This document shows, one piece after another, positions 17,455 to 26,094 of a DNA stretch of 64,000 nt. Under the pieces are notes generated by a model, which worked only from the letters and a program-made list of their open reading frames with translations, did not search any database and was not told the origin of the DNA. The translations under genes were made by a program, and so were the position numbers. Source of the DNA: Arthrobacter silvisoli (GTDB lineage Bacteria > Actinomycetota > Actinomycetes > Actinomycetales > Micrococcaceae); assembly GCF_003369445.1 (NCBI RefSeq), contig NZ_QRCU01000025.1, positions 62,001 to 126,000 on the forward strand, read 5' to 3'. The first letter of the stretch is position 1. Every line of letters starts with the position of its first letter.

Positions 17455-17490
17455 CTCAAGCCCGGGCCCGGATTCGGGTCCGGGCTTGAG
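17455..17490 (+). other. intra-operon RNA hairpin after the binding-protein gene
   Basis: A 16-bp stem (one G-T pair) with GATT loop: arm 17455-17470 (CTCAAGCCCGGGCCCG) pairs with 17475-17490. No U-tract follows, so it is not a classic terminator. It sits between the binding-protein and permease genes, where such hairpins stabilise the upstream message or reduce read-through. Confidence 0.7.
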
Positions 17491-17511
17491 CCGCTAAGAC
17501 CGAGGAGTCAT

Positions 17512-18276
17512 ATGGACGCATGGAGCCGCCTTGCGGACACCTTTCTGAACTGGGGCTACATCGCCGAGGTGCTGCCCACGATGTTCTCGTACGGCTTGCT
17601 GAACACGATCGTCCTGGCGCTGAGCTCCGGGCTCATCGGCACTTTCCTGGGCATCCTGCTGGCGTTGATGGGCATCTCCAGGAACCCCGTGGCACGCTGG
17701 ATCGCCCGCATCTACACCGACATCTTCCGCGGCCTGCCCGCCGTGCTGCTCATCCTGGTGATCGGCCTCGGCTTCGGCCCGCTGCTGAAGGAGCTCACCG
17801 GGATCCGCAGTCCGTATCCCCTCGGCATCCTCGCCCTGAGCCTGATGGCCGCAGCCTACATCGGTGAAATCTTCCGCTCGGGCATCCAGAGCGTGGACAA
17901 GGGCCAGCTCGAAGCCTCCCGCGCGCTGGGCTTCGGCTACGGACCCTCGATGCGCATGATCGTCGTCCCGCAGGGCATCCGCCGCGTGCTCCCGGCCCTG
18001 ATGAACCAGTTCATCGCCCTCATCAAGGAATCCTCCCTGGTGTTCACCCTCGGCCTGATGAGCCGTGAGCGTGAACTCTTCCAGATCGGCCAGGACTTCG
18101 CGGCCAACAACGGCAACCAGTCCCCCTTGGTCGCCGCGGCGATCTTCTACCTGGTGCTGACCATCCCGCTCACCCACCTGGTCAACTACATCGACAACCG
18201 CCTGCGGACCGGCAAGGAACAGAAGCACGAACCTGACGAGGCCGCGGCCGTCATCGGGAAGGGAGCCCACGCATGA
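17512..18276 (+). CDS. polar amino-acid ABC transporter permease
   Basis: An integral membrane subunit of 254 residues from the His/Glu/Gln/Arg permease family. It has several hydrophobic spans ([21 protein letters not shown], then [15 protein letters not shown]). The EAA coupling loop reads [20 protein letters not shown], the segment that contacts the ATPase. GAGGAG 5 nt before the ATG supports the start. Only one permease gene is present, so the transporter would use a homodimer. The C-terminus is polar and charged ([17 protein letters not shown]). The stop overlaps the ATPase start (ATGA). Confidence 0.9.
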   Translation: MDAWSRLADTFLNWGYIAEVLPTMFSYGLLNTIVLALSSGLIGTFLGILLALMGISRNPVARWIARIYTDIFRGLPAVLLILVIGLGFGPLLKELTGIRSPYPLGILALSLMAAAYIGEIFRSGIQSVDKGQLEASRALGFGYGPSMRMIVVPQGIRRVLPALMNQFIALIKESSLVFTLGLMSRERELFQIGQDFAANNGNQSPLVAAAIFYLVLTIPLTHLVNYIDNRLRTGKEQKHEPDEAAAVIGKGAHA

Positions 18277-19010
18277 GCCAGTTCACCTCCGGATCCCTCA
18301 CCGGCAAGAACCTGCACCTGGCCTTCGGCAGCAACAAGGTGCTGCGCGGCATCGACATCCACGTGGAGAAGGGCACCGCCGCGTCCGTGATCGGCCCCTC
18401 CGGCTCGGGCAAGTCCACCCTGCTGCGCGTCATGAACCGGCTCATCGAGCCGGACCAGGGTGACATCCTGCTGGACGGCCGATCGGTCCTCAAGGACAAT
18501 CCGGACGAACTCCGCCGCCGCATCGGCATGGTGTTCCAGCAGTTCAACCTCTTCCCGCACAAGTCCGTGGGCGAAAATGTGGCCTTCGCGCTGCGGAAGC
18601 TGCGGAAACTCCCCAAGGACCAGGCCTGGGCCGAAGCCCTGGAACAGCTGGACAAGGTAGGCCTGAAGCACAAGGCCGGGGTGCGTCCCTCAACCCTTTC
18701 CGGCGGCCAGCAGCAGCGTGTGGCCATCGCCCGTGCCCTGGCCATGAAGCCGGAAGTCATGTTCTTCGATGAGGCCACCTCCGCCCTGGACCCCGAACTC
18801 GTCAAGGGCGTCCTGGCCCTCATGACGGACCTTGCCAACGACGGCATGACCATGGTGGTGGTGACCCACGAAATGGGCTTCTCACGCAACGTGTCCAACC
18901 AGGTGGTCTTCATGGACGGCGGCGTGGTGGTGGAGAACGGCAGCCCCGAGCAGCTGTTCACCGAGCCGAAGACCGAACGCCTGCAGAAGTTCCTCTCCGA
19001 CGTTCTCTAG
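18273..19010 (+). CDS. polar amino-acid ABC transporter ATP-binding protein
   Basis: The ATPase of the importer, 245 residues. Walker [10 protein letters not shown] is at 41-49, the Q-loop in [10 protein letters not shown], the signature LSGGQQQR, Walker [15 protein letters not shown], and the H-loop VVTHEMG. All are intact. The ATG overlaps the permease stop by 4 nt. It closes the operon, and a 14-bp terminator-like hairpin starts 28 nt after the stop codon. Confidence 0.93.
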   Translation: MSQFTSGSLTGKNLHLAFGSNKVLRGIDIHVEKGTAASVIGPSGSGKSTLLRVMNRLIEPDQGDILLDGRSVLKDNPDELRRRIGMVFQQFNLFPHKSVGENVAFALRKLRKLPKDQAWAEALEQLDKVGLKHKAGVRPSTLSGGQQQRVAIARALAMKPEVMFFDEATSALDPELVKGVLALMTDLANDGMTMVVVTHEMGFSRNVSNQVVFMDGGVVVENGSPEQLFTEPKTERLQKFLSDVL

Positions 19011-19037
19011 CCGGCCGGTCTCCAAACCAACCGGCGC

Positions 19038-19071
19038 AGATCCCCGGCAGCTGACCCGCTGCCGGGGATCT
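19038..19071. terminator. bidirectional terminator-like hairpin
   Basis: A perfect 14-bp stem: 19038-19051 pairs with 19058-19071 (AGATCCCCGGCAGC), with a 6-nt loop. It lies between the ABC ATPase and the convergent GH3 gene. The distal arm also begins a three-copy repeat. Confidence 0.75.
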
Positions 19072-19118
19072 TCAGTTAACCCGGGGATCTTCAGTTGACC
19101 CGGAGATCTTCCGCTTAA
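19062..19118. repeat. three tandem copies of a 19-nt unit
   Basis: Units at 19062-19080, 19081-19099 and 19100-19118. Copies 1 and 2 differ at one base (CCGGGGATCTTCAGTT[A/G]AC); copy 3 is degenerate (CCGGAGATCTTCCGCTTAA). The first unit overlaps the terminator arm, so the repeat seems to have grown by duplication of the terminator's 3' half. The array stops 10 nt before the GH3 stop codon. Confidence 0.75.
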
Positions 19119-19127
19119 GCAGGGCAG

Positions 19128-20525
19128 CTACTGCCCGGCCTTGACCCGGAGCACGGTGAGCGCCGCGGCGTCCACTGCCCTGCGGAAGGCAGGTTCCGCC
19201 GTCGCGCGCCGCAGGACCTCGTTGACCATCGCCGGAATGTATCCGGTGTTGGCGCACAGCACCATGGTCCCGCCGGCCGCGATGAAGTTGCCGGCCCGCT
19301 CCCCCACGCTCCAGGGTGCCAGCTGCGCGGCGTTGCACAGATCATCGGAGACGATGACGCCGGTGAAGCCGGCATCCGAACGCAGCATGGTGCCCATGAC
19401 CACAGGCGAGAACGGTGCAGGCCGGGTGGAGTCGATGAGGTTGTAGTAGGCATTGGAGACCATCACCCAGCGTGTGCCGTTGCGGATCGCCGCCGTAAAG
19501 GGTGCCAGGTACGGGTCGTTCCTGGTGGTGGCGGTGTCGCGGACGTTGGAGCTGACGTCGGTGTTGAGGGTGACCCTGCCAAGGCCCGGGTAGTGCTTCA
19601 CCACGGGGGCCACGCCGGAGTCCCGCAGGCCCGCCGCGAAAGCGTTCCCGTAGGCGGACACGGCGCCGGGTGTGTAGCCGTATTCCCGCTGGAAGTAGCC
19701 GATCGGCGCATTGGACGGCGCGAATGCCGCCCCGGGGACGGTGTCCAGGACCGGCGCGAGATCGACGTTGACGCCGGCCCTGAGGAGTTCGGCGCCCCAG
19801 ATTCCGGCCTGTGCGCGCAGCTGCGCCGGGGAGTAGGCGGTCTGGGCCAGGGCGGTGGGGATCTCGGAGAAGCCGGGTCCGCGCAGCACCTGCACGTAGC
19901 CGCCTTCCTGGTCCGTGGCCACGGAGAGCGGCACGGTGTTTCCCAACTGCCTGGCAGCGGTGCGCAATGAACCGACTACTGCCGCCGTTGCGGCGACGCC
20001 TGCCTGGCTGCGTCCGGCCAGGTAGATGCTCCCGATGTGCTGGCCGCCCAGCAACCCGGCCACGACATGTGCGTCGCTGCCCCCGGCGTTGGCCGCGACC
20101 ATGAACAGCTGGCCCACCCGCTCCTTCATGTCGAGGGCCGCGAGCTGTTGCTCAGGAGTGGGCACGGCGGGCGGGGCGTGGGTGGGCCGCGGTGATGGGA
20201 CGGGCGTGGTGCCGGGCGGCGGGCCCGCGGTGGAAGGCGGCGGGGTGGGCAGCGTGGCCGTGGGTGTTGCGGACGCCATGGCGGACGAGGTCGTCGCCGA
20301 CGGAGAAACGGACGACGCCGGGGCCGCACCGGGGCTGGACGGCGTGCCGCGGGTGCCGCCCAGGACCGGAAGGTCCGACCGGACGAATGCCGTGAAGAGC
20401 GCGGCAGCGATGACGGACACGATGACGAAGACGGCGCCGGAATGCAGCAGCCTGGCCCCGCGGCCGGCTGCCGGCTTCCTCGGGTAATCGGGTGTGTTCT
20501 GTTCGGGTGGATGGTTTCCGGACAT
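19128..20525 (-). CDS. membrane-anchored glycoside hydrolase family 3 (beta-N-acetylhexosaminidase-like)
   Basis: A 465-residue GH3 enzyme resembling NagZ-type beta-N-acetylglucosaminidases. A cytosolic N-terminus is followed by a transmembrane anchor (about 29-48) and a Pro/Ser/Thr/Ala-rich linker (about 55-125), so the catalytic domain is outside. The domain shows ATDQEGG (203-209), KHYPGLGR (310-317) where NagZ enzymes have KHFPGHG, and GVIVSDDL with Asp394 as candidate nucleophile. It carries only the N-terminal TIM barrel, as expected for NagZ. A -10-like TAGGCT lies about 40 nt upstream of the start. Likely role: cell-wall muropeptide turnover. Confidence 0.85.
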   Translation of the reverse strand: MSGNHPPEQNTPDYPRKPAAGRGARLLHSGAVFVIVSVIAAALFTAFVRSDLPVLGGTRGTPSSPGAAPASSVSPSATTSSAMASATPTATLPTPPPSTAGPPPGTTPVPSPRPTHAPPAVPTPEQQLAALDMKERVGQLFMVAANAGGSDAHVVAGLLGGQHIGSIYLAGRSQAGVAATAAVVGSLRTAARQLGNTVPLSVATDQEGGYVQVLRGPGFSEIPTALAQTAYSPAQLRAQAGIWGAELLRAGVNVDLAPVLDTVPGAAFAPSNAPIGYFQREYGYTPGAVSAYGNAFAAGLRDSGVAPVVKHYPGLGRVTLNTDVSSNVRDTATTRNDPYLAPFTAAIRNGTRWVMVSNAYYNLIDSTRPAPFSPVVMGTMLRSDAGFTGVIVSDDLCNAAQLAPWSVGERAGNFIAAGGTMVLCANTGYIPAMVNEVLRRATAEPAFRRAVDAAALTVLRVKAGQ

Positions 20526-20575
20526 GGATCACTGCCTGGCTGGCGCTTGCTGTCTGTGGGGCCAGCCTACGCCTG

Positions 20576-20612
20576 GCACGGCCGGCAGCGGTGGAAGCGC
20601 CGCCGGCCGTGC
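20576..20612 (-). terminator. terminator-like hairpin after hemL
   Basis: An 11-bp inverted repeat GCACGGCCGGC (20576-20586) with its complement at 20602-20612. It lies 15 nt past the hemL stop and before GH3. No U-run follows, so termination is only probable. Confidence 0.45.
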
Positions 20613-20626
20613 GGGCCCTGCGGCTA

Positions 20627-21949
20627 TCAGGCGGAAGCTTCGGCGGGGACCGCCTGCGCCGCGGCCTTGGCGGCGGCCGGAAGGGCGTCGAAGATCCGGT
20701 TCATCGCGGCGTCGTCGTGCGCGGAGGACAGGAACCAGGCTTCGAAGACGCTCGGCGGCAGGTAAACGCCGGAGTCCAGCATGGAATGGAAGAACGGCGC
20801 GTAGCGGAACACCTCCTGGGCCTGCGCGTCGGCGTAGTTGTGCACGCCCTTGGCGGAGGTGCCGAAGGCCACGGAGAACAGGTTTCCGGCACGCTGGATG
20901 GAATGGTCCACGCCTGCCGCGTCGAGGGCGGAGGACAGGGCCGCGGAGAGTTCCAGCGAGCGGGCGTCCACGAAGGAGTAGACCTCCGGCGTCGCATGCG
21001 TGAGGGTCGCGACGCCGGCCGCCATGGCCACCGGGTTACCGGAGAGCGTGCCGGCCTGGTAGACGGGGCCGAGGGGAGCGAGATAGTCCATGACGTCGGC
21101 ACGGCCGCCGAGGGCCGCCGTCGGCATGCCGCCGCCGATCACTTTGCCGAAGGTCAGCAGGTCCGGGGTCCAGCCCTCGGTGGCGCCGGTCAGCCCCCAG
21201 TAACCGGCGTAGCCGGTGCGGAAACCGGTGAGGACCTCGTCCAGGATGAGCAGGGCGCCGTGTTCGCCGGTGATGCGGGAAAGCGCGGCGTTGAAGCCCT
21301 CGCCCGGGGTGACGACGCCCATATTGGCCGGTGCGGCTTCGGTGATGACGGCCGCGATGTGCTCGCCGTGCGCGGCGAAAGCAGCCTCGACGGCGGCGAG
21401 GTCGTTGTAGGGCAGCACGAGGGTTTCGGCGGCGGCGGCCTCGGTGACGCCGGCCGAGCCGGGAAGCGCCATGGTGGCCAGGCCGGAACCGGCGGCGGCC
21501 AGCAGTCCGTCCAGGTGGCCGTGGTAGCAGCCGGCAAACTTCACGATGAGGTTCCGGCCGGTGAAGCCGCGGGCCAGGCGCACGGCGGTCATGGTGGCCT
21601 CGGTGCCGGTGGACACCATGCGGAGGCGTTCGACGGCGGAGACGCGTTCCTTGACCAGTTCGGCCAGGCGGGCCTCATCCGGGGTGGACGCACCGAAAGA
21701 GAGGCCCCGGTCCACGGCGGCGTGGACAGCCTCGAGCACGGCAGGGTGGGCGTGGCCGAGGAGCGCCGGGCCCCAGGAGCAGACCAGGTCCACGTAGTCC
21801 TTGCCGTCGGCGTCGGTGAGGTAGGGACCTCGCGCAGAGACCATGAAACGCGGAGTGCCGCCCACGGACCCGAAAGCACGCACGGGCGAATTGACGCCGC
21901 CTGGCATCAGGGTCTGGGCATGGGCGAAGAGATCATCCGAACGAGTCAT
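20627..21949 (-). CDS. hemL: glutamate-1-semialdehyde 2,1-aminomutase HemL
   Basis: Converts glutamate-1-semialdehyde to 5-aminolevulinate, the second step of the C5 route after HemA. It is a class III PLP aminotransferase of 440 residues. The PLP lysine is Lys269 in [13 protein letters not shown], preceded by the cofactor Asp in [13 protein letters not shown]-terminal [12 protein letters not shown] is the usual substrate motif. It is the last gene of the minus-strand haem series, separated from the LLM gene by a strong 16-bp hairpin, so it may have its own expression level. A purine-rich GAATAGGGG precedes the ATG. Confidence 0.95.
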   Translation of the reverse strand: MTRSDDLFAHAQTLMPGGVNSPVRAFGSVGGTPRFMVSARGPYLTDADGKDYVDLVCSWGPALLGHAHPAVLEAVHAAVDRGLSFGASTPDEARLAELVKERVSAVERLRMVSTGTEATMTAVRLARGFTGRNLIVKFAGCYHGHLDGLLAAAGSGLATMALPGSAGVTEAAAAETLVLPYNDLAAVEAAFAAHGEHIAAVITEAAPANMGVVTPGEGFNAALSRITGEHGALLILDEVLTGFRTGYAGYWGLTGATEGWTPDLLTFGKVIGGGMPTAALGGRADVMDYLAPLGPVYQAGTLSGNPVAMAAGVATLTHATPEVYSFVDARSLELSAALSSALDAAGVDHSIQRAGNLFSVAFGTSAKGVHNYADAQAQEVFRYAPFFHSMLDSGVYLPPSVFEAWFLSSAHDDAAMNRIFDALPAAAKAAAQAVPAEASA

Positions 21950-21960
21950 GCCCCTATTCT

Positions 21961-22002
21961 TTCATCCCGCAGGGGCAGCACATTGCGCCCCTGCGGGATG
22001 AA
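21961..22002 (-). other. 16-bp hairpin between LLM gene and hemL
   Basis: Perfect inverted repeat TTCATCCCGCAGGGGC at 21961-21976 and 21987-22002 with a 10-nt loop. On the minus strand it follows the LLM stop by 5 nt and ends 11 nt before the hemL ATG. It could terminate, attenuate or mark a processing site. Confidence 0.6.
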
Positions 22003-22007
22003 GAGGG

Positions 22008-23138
22008 TCACTTCACTTGCGCCCTCAAGGACAGCAGTCCGGCCACGCGCGGGGCGACTTCGGATCCGAAGAGTTCGATGGAGCGCATCATCTTCGCGTG
22101 GGCCAAGGTGCCGTTGCTGTATTTGAGTTCGAAGCGGTCGGCGCCGAGGGTTTCCTTGAGCCGGGCGACCTTGGCAGCCACGGTGTCCGGCGAGCCGACG
22201 AACAGGGCGCCGTCCTCCTCCACGAGGGCCTCGAACTCGCCGCGGCCCGCCGGGCCCCAGCCGCGTTCGGCCCCGATCCGGTTGCGGGTGGCGAGCCAGT
22301 GCGGGAAGTACTCTTCGCGGGCCTGCTCATCGGTGTCGGCGACGTAGCCGGGCGAGTGCACCGCGAGCTGCCTCGGGTCGTGACCCGCCTCGGCCAGGCT
22401 GCGGCGGTAAAGCTGCGCGAACGGGGCGAAGCGTTCCGGCTGCCCGCCGATGATCGCCAGCACCATCGGGTAGCCGTACGCTGCGGTGCGGACCACGGAC
22501 TGCGGGGTGCCGCCGACGCCGATCCACGTGGGCAGCAGCCGGTTTTCCAGGTGGGGATACACCATCTGGCCGTGCAGCCCGGCGCGGGTGCGGCCATCCC
22601 AGTTCACGGGCTTCTGCGAGCGGACCCGGTGGTAGAGTTCCAGTTTCTCCTCGAAGAGGACCTCGTAGTCGGCAAGGTCGTAGCCGAACAGGGGGAAGGA
22701 TTCCGTGAACGAGCCACGCCCCAGGATCACCTCGGCGCGTCCGTTGGAGACGGCGTCGAGTGTGGCGAAGCGCTGGAAGACCCGGATGGGGTCGTCCGAG
22801 CTGAGCACGGTGACCGCGCTGCCGAGGCGGATCCGCTTCGTGGCCGAGGCGACGGCGGCCAGGACCACTTCGGGGGCGCTGACGGCGAAGTCCCGCCGGT
22901 GGTGCTCCCCCACACCGAAGGAATGCAGCCCGACGGCGTCGGCCAGCTTGGCCTGTTCCACCACTTGGCGCAGGACGACGGCGTGGTGCTTGGGTTCGCC
23001 GGCATCGTCGAGGTCGACGTCACCGAAGGTGCTGACACCCAGCAGCATGGTGTCCTGGCCTACGGGCGCGGTGGGATCAAAAGCGGCTACAGGGGACGGA
23101 CCGGTTCCGGAAACTTCGCTATTTTCATGCATACGCAT
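22008..23138 (-). CDS. LLM class flavin-dependent oxidoreductase
   Basis: A bacterial luciferase-like monooxygenase of 376 residues that would use FMNH2 or F420. Typical features are MLLGVSTFGDVDLDD near the N-terminus, GVGEHHRRDFAVSAPEVVLA, RIRLGSAVTVLSSDDPIRVF, EVILGRGSFTESFPLFG, and C-terminal FVGSPDTVAAKVARL. The natural substrate cannot be read from sequence. It lies 51 nt after hemB and before hemL on the same strand, which suggests co-transcription with haem genes but does not prove a role there. Two nearby ATG codons (23138 and 23132) are possible starts. Confidence 0.82.
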   Translation of the reverse strand: MRMHENSEVSGTGPSPVAAFDPTAPVGQDTMLLGVSTFGDVDLDDAGEPKHHAVVLRQVVEQAKLADAVGLHSFGVGEHHRRDFAVSAPEVVLAAVASATKRIRLGSAVTVLSSDDPIRVFQRFATLDAVSNGRAEVILGRGSFTESFPLFGYDLADYEVLFEEKLELYHRVRSQKPVNWDGRTRAGLHGQMVYPHLENRLLPTWIGVGGTPQSVVRTAAYGYPMVLAIIGGQPERFAPFAQLYRRSLAEAGHDPRQLAVHSPGYVADTDEQAREEYFPHWLATRNRIGAERGWGPAGRGEFEALVEEDGALFVGSPDTVAAKVARLKETLGADRFELKYSNGTLAHAKMMRSIELFGSEVAPRVAGLLSLRAQVK

Positions 23139-23189
23139 ACAAACGGCGAAGCTCCCGGAATCATTCCCCGCCGTCGGGCGAAGGAGCCA

Positions 23190-24170
23190 CTAGCCTTCTT
23201 TGAGCCAGCCCGCGAGTTCGGACGCCCAGTACGTCAGGACCATGTTGGCCCCCGCGCGCTTGATGCCCAGCACGGATTCGATGATGGCGCCGCGGCGGTC
23301 AATCCAGCCGTTGGCGGCGGCGGCTTCGATCATCGCGTACTCGCCGGAGATCTGGTACGCGGCCACCGGCACAGGGCTCATGGCGGCGACGTCGGCCAGG
23401 ATGTCCAGGTAACTCATGGCCGGCTTGACCATGACCATGTCCGCGCCTTCCTCGAGGTCCAGTTCCACCTCGATGATGGCCTCGCGGCGGTTGGCGGCGT
23501 CCATCTGGTAGGTCCGGCGGTCACCCGTGAGCTGCGAATCCACGGCTTCACGGAAGGGGCCGTAGAAGGCCGAGGCGTACTTCGCGGCGTAGGCAAGCAC
23601 AGCCGTGTTCTTGTGTCCGGCATCTTCTAGCGCCTGGCGGATCACGGCGATCTGGCCGTCCATCATGCCGGAGGGGCCCAGCACATGGGCACCGGCATCG
23701 GCCTGGGCCACTGCCATCTGTCCGTAGATCGCCAGGGTGGCGTCATTGTCGACGTAGCCGTTGGCGTCCAGCACGCCGCAGTGGCCGTGGTCGGTGAATT
23801 CGTCCAGGCACACGTCGCTCATGACCACGAGCTCGTCGCCCACCTCGGCGCGGACATCGCGGATGGCCTTGTTCAGCACGCCCTCGGGGTCCAGGGAGGC
23901 GGAGCCGTTGGCGTCACGCTCAGCCGGAACGCCGAACAGCATGATGCCGCCAACCCCCAGTTCCACTGCTTCCGCGGCCGCCCGCCTGAGCGAATCCGTG
24001 GTGTGCTGCACGACGCCGGGCATGGAACTGATGGGCGCGGGCTCGCTGAGGCCCTCACGGATGAAGGCCGGCAGGATCAGTTCCGCGGGGGCCAGCCGGT
24101 GTTCGGCGGTCAGGCGGCGCATGGCCGGGGTGGTGCGGAGCCGCCGGGGGCGGTGGTTGGGGAAGCTCAT
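23190..24170 (-). CDS. hemB: delta-aminolevulinic acid dehydratase HemB
   Basis: Condenses two 5-aminolevulinate molecules into porphobilinogen. 326 residues. Schiff-base lysines are Lys197 ([13 protein letters not shown]) and Lys249 ([11 protein letters not shown]). The metal region [15 protein letters not shown] (118-132) has two of the three cysteines of classical zinc enzymes, with Leu-Asp where the middle Cys sits, so it is intermediate between Zn and Mg types. It starts 3 nt after hemD. The N-terminus [14 protein letters not shown] is typical of the family. Confidence 0.95.
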   Translation of the reverse strand: MSFPNHRPRRLRTTPAMRRLTAEHRLAPAELILPAFIREGLSEPAPISSMPGVVQHTTDSLRRAAAEAVELGVGGIMLFGVPAERDANGSASLDPEGVLNKAIRDVRAEVGDELVVMSDVCLDEFTDHGHCGVLDANGYVDNDATLAIYGQMAVAQADAGAHVLGPSGMMDGQIAVIRQALEDAGHKNTAVLAYAAKYASAFYGPFREAVDSQLTGDRRTYQMDAANRREAIIEVELDLEEGADMVMVKPAMSYLDILADVAAMSPVPVAAYQISGEYAMIEAAAANGWIDRRGAIIESVLGIKRAGANMVLTYWASELAGWLKEG

Positions 24171-24173
24171 GTC

Positions 24174-25106
24174 TTACGTCCTTTCCGGGGCTGATGGCTG
24201 AACGGAGGCGAACAGTTCGGTGAGGGCGGCGACGATGCCGTCCGGGGTGGGTTCCTTGGCGGTCGCGGCGACGGTGAGCCCGAGGGTGCCGGCCTCCGCC
24301 GCCGTCGAGCGTCCGATCGCGATGAAGCGGCAGTCCCGCAGAGGCACCAAGGTTGCGGCGATCCGCCGCGCGGCACTGGGTGAGGCGGCGACGACGGCGG
24401 CCAGGGCGCCGTCGTCGATCATCGTCCGGGCGCGTGCGGGCTCCAGCAGGGGCAGCTCCTGCTCCCCCGCCACGTCTGTCCCCGGAGCCGGCCAGGCGGC
24501 GGCCTTGGCCAATTCCGTGTCCAGCCGTTCCTCCGGGCGGGCCGGGAAGTCGACGGTGCGGTAGGCGGTGACGACGGCGACCTCCGCGCCCTTGCCGGCC
24601 AGGCCGTCCGAGAGCAGGGAGTCGGCAATGTCCGCCTGCGGCAACAGGACCCGGCCGGGGCCGCCGGGCCACACCTCGAGCAGGCCCGCGGCGGACTGGC
24701 TGCCTTCCGGCGCCAGGTCCACCCGGATGCCTTCGGCTTCCAGGATCCGGCGCGAGGACGGACCGATCGTCGCCACCCGCACGCCGGACGGAAGAAGCGC
24801 CGAAAGTTCCGTGCCCCGCTCCGCGGCCTTGGCCTTCAAAGCGCGGACGGTGGTGATGCTGCTGACCACGAGCCAGTCGTAGCGTCCGCCGGCCAGCGCG
24901 TCCAGGGCCACCTCCAGTGCCTGCTGGTCCGCTGCGCGTTCGAAGTCGATGAGCGGCAGCAGCAGCGGTTCGGCGCCGGCCGCGGACAGGGCCCGCGCCA
25001 GGGAGCCGGCACGGTCGGGGCTCCTCGTGATGAGGACCTTCCGGCCGTGCAGCGCGCTGTCCCGGGAAGCAGGGTCGCCGGAAACTCCGGCAACATGCCC
25101 GTCCAC
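24174..25106 (-). CDS. hemD: uroporphyrinogen-III synthase HemD
   Basis: Closes hydroxymethylbilane to uroporphyrinogen III with D-ring inversion. About 310 residues; a long loop before the second domain (TELAKAAAWPAPGTDVAGE) makes it larger than the usual 250. Recognisable segments are VLITRSPDRAGSLARAL, YDWLVVSSITTVRAL, VTAYRTV, and VVAASPSAARRIA with FIAIGRSTAAEA near the end. The start is GTG 25104-25106, 4 nt after the hemC stop. An in-frame ATG at 25202 lies deep inside hemC and its added residues are hemC shadow. Divergent primary sequence is normal for HemD. Confidence 0.88.
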   Translation of the reverse strand: MDGHVAGVSGDPASRDSALHGRKVLITRSPDRAGSLARALSAAGAEPLLLPLIDFERAADQQALEVALDALAGGRYDWLVVSSITTVRALKAKAAERGTELSALLPSGVRVATIGPSSRRILEAEGIRVDLAPEGSQSAAGLLEVWPGGPGRVLLPQADIADSLLSDGLAGKGAEVAVVTAYRTVDFPARPEERLDTELAKAAAWPAPGTDVAGEQELPLLEPARARTMIDDGALAAVVAASPSAARRIAATLVPLRDCRFIAIGRSTAAEAGTLGLTVAATAKEPTPDGIVAALTELFASVQPSAPERT

Positions 25107-25110
25107 GGAC

Positions 25111-26094
25111 TCAGGACGCGGCAAGGTCGGTGATCTCCGCGGCGCCCGCGGCCAGCAGCAGTTCGGCCACTTCGATGCCCAACAGGGTGGCGCCGACTTC
25201 ATTCAGCCCGTCGGTGGCCTTCTTCTCGCGGACGGTCTTGCCGCCGTCGACGGAGCAAACCACCGCTTCGAGGTAGAGCATGCTGCCCTTGCGGTAGGCG
25301 AAGGCGCCCACCGGGGCGGCGCAGCCGGCTTCGAGGCGGGCCAGGACGGCACGCTCGGCGGTCACCGCGAGGCGGGTGTCCTCGTCGTTCAGCGCGGCCA
25401 GGGCCTGGGCAAGCGCTTCCTGCGAGCCGCCGCTTTGGGCGTCGGCGGTGCGGCATTCAATCGCCAGGGAGCCCTGGCCCGGCGCCGGGAGCATGGCGTC
25501 GCTTTCGAAGTATTCGCTGACCGTATCCAGGCGGCCGATACGCTCCAGCCCGGCGGCGGCGAGCACCACCGCGTCCAGGTCGCAGCTCTTGCCGGGCACC
25601 ACGGCGTCGGAGGCATTGCCTGGCAGTCCGGGGACGCGGCCCAGGCGGGTGTCCACGTTGCCGCGGATGTCGATGACCTCGATGTCCTGGCGCAGGGCGC
25701 GGAGCTGGGCGGCGCGGCGCGGGGACCCGGTGCCCACCTTGGCTCCGGCGGGGAGCCCTGCCAGGGTGAGGCCGTCACGGGCGCACAGCACATCACGCAC
25801 GTCCACGCGCTTGGGGGTGGCCGCGATGGTGAGGCCGGGCTCGGCGCCCGTCGGCAGGTCCTTGAGCGAGTGCACGGCGACGTCGCAGCGCTGGTCCAGC
25901 AGTGCTTCGCGCAGGGCGGCCACGAACACACCGGTGCCGCCCATCTGGGACAGCGAGCCGGTCTTGACATCGCCTTCCGTGGTGATGTGGACCAGTTCGA
26001 CGTCGAAGCCTCCGACGGCGGCCAGCCGGTCCGCCGTCTGCTGGGTCTGGGTCAGCGCGAGCTTGCTGGCCCGTGTGCCGATCCGGACGGTCAC
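25111..26094 (-). CDS. hemC: hydroxymethylbilane synthase HemC
   Basis: Polymerises four porphobilinogens on a dipyrromethane cofactor. 327 residues. Cofactor Cys258 is in LEAGCAAPVGAF, with the catalytic region VAVHSLKDLPT (73-83) and GTGSPRRAAQL. The start is the GTG at 26092-26094 overlapping the hemH stop (GTGA); longer in-frame readings would lie inside hemH. Conserved MTVRIGTRASKLAL is exactly where HemC proteins begin. It is the central gene of hemQ-hemH-hemC-hemD-hemB. Confidence 0.95.
   Translation of the reverse strand: MTVRIGTRASKLALTQTQQTADRLAAVGGFDVELVHITTEGDVKTGSLSQMGGTGVFVAALREALLDQRCDVAVHSLKDLPTGAEPGLTIAATPKRVDVRDVLCARDGLTLAGLPAGAKVGTGSPRRAAQLRALRQDIEVIDIRGNVDTRLGRVPGLPGNASDAVVPGKSCDLDAVVLAAAGLERIGRLDTVSEYFESDAMLPAPGQGSLAIECRTADAQSGGSQEALAQALAALNDEDTRLAVTAERAVLARLEAGCAAPVGAFAYRKGSMLYLEAVVCSVDGGKTVREKKATDGLNEVGATLLGIEVAELLLAAGAAEITDLAAS

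Noticed and set aside
19062..19118. CRISPR-like array
   Set aside because: Units are contiguous with no spacers, only three copies, and no cas genes occur in the window.
25107..25202. N-terminal extension of HemD
   Set aside because: It lies fully inside hemC and reads as shadow (Cys/Trp/Pro-rich); GTG 25104-25106 fits the operon spacing.
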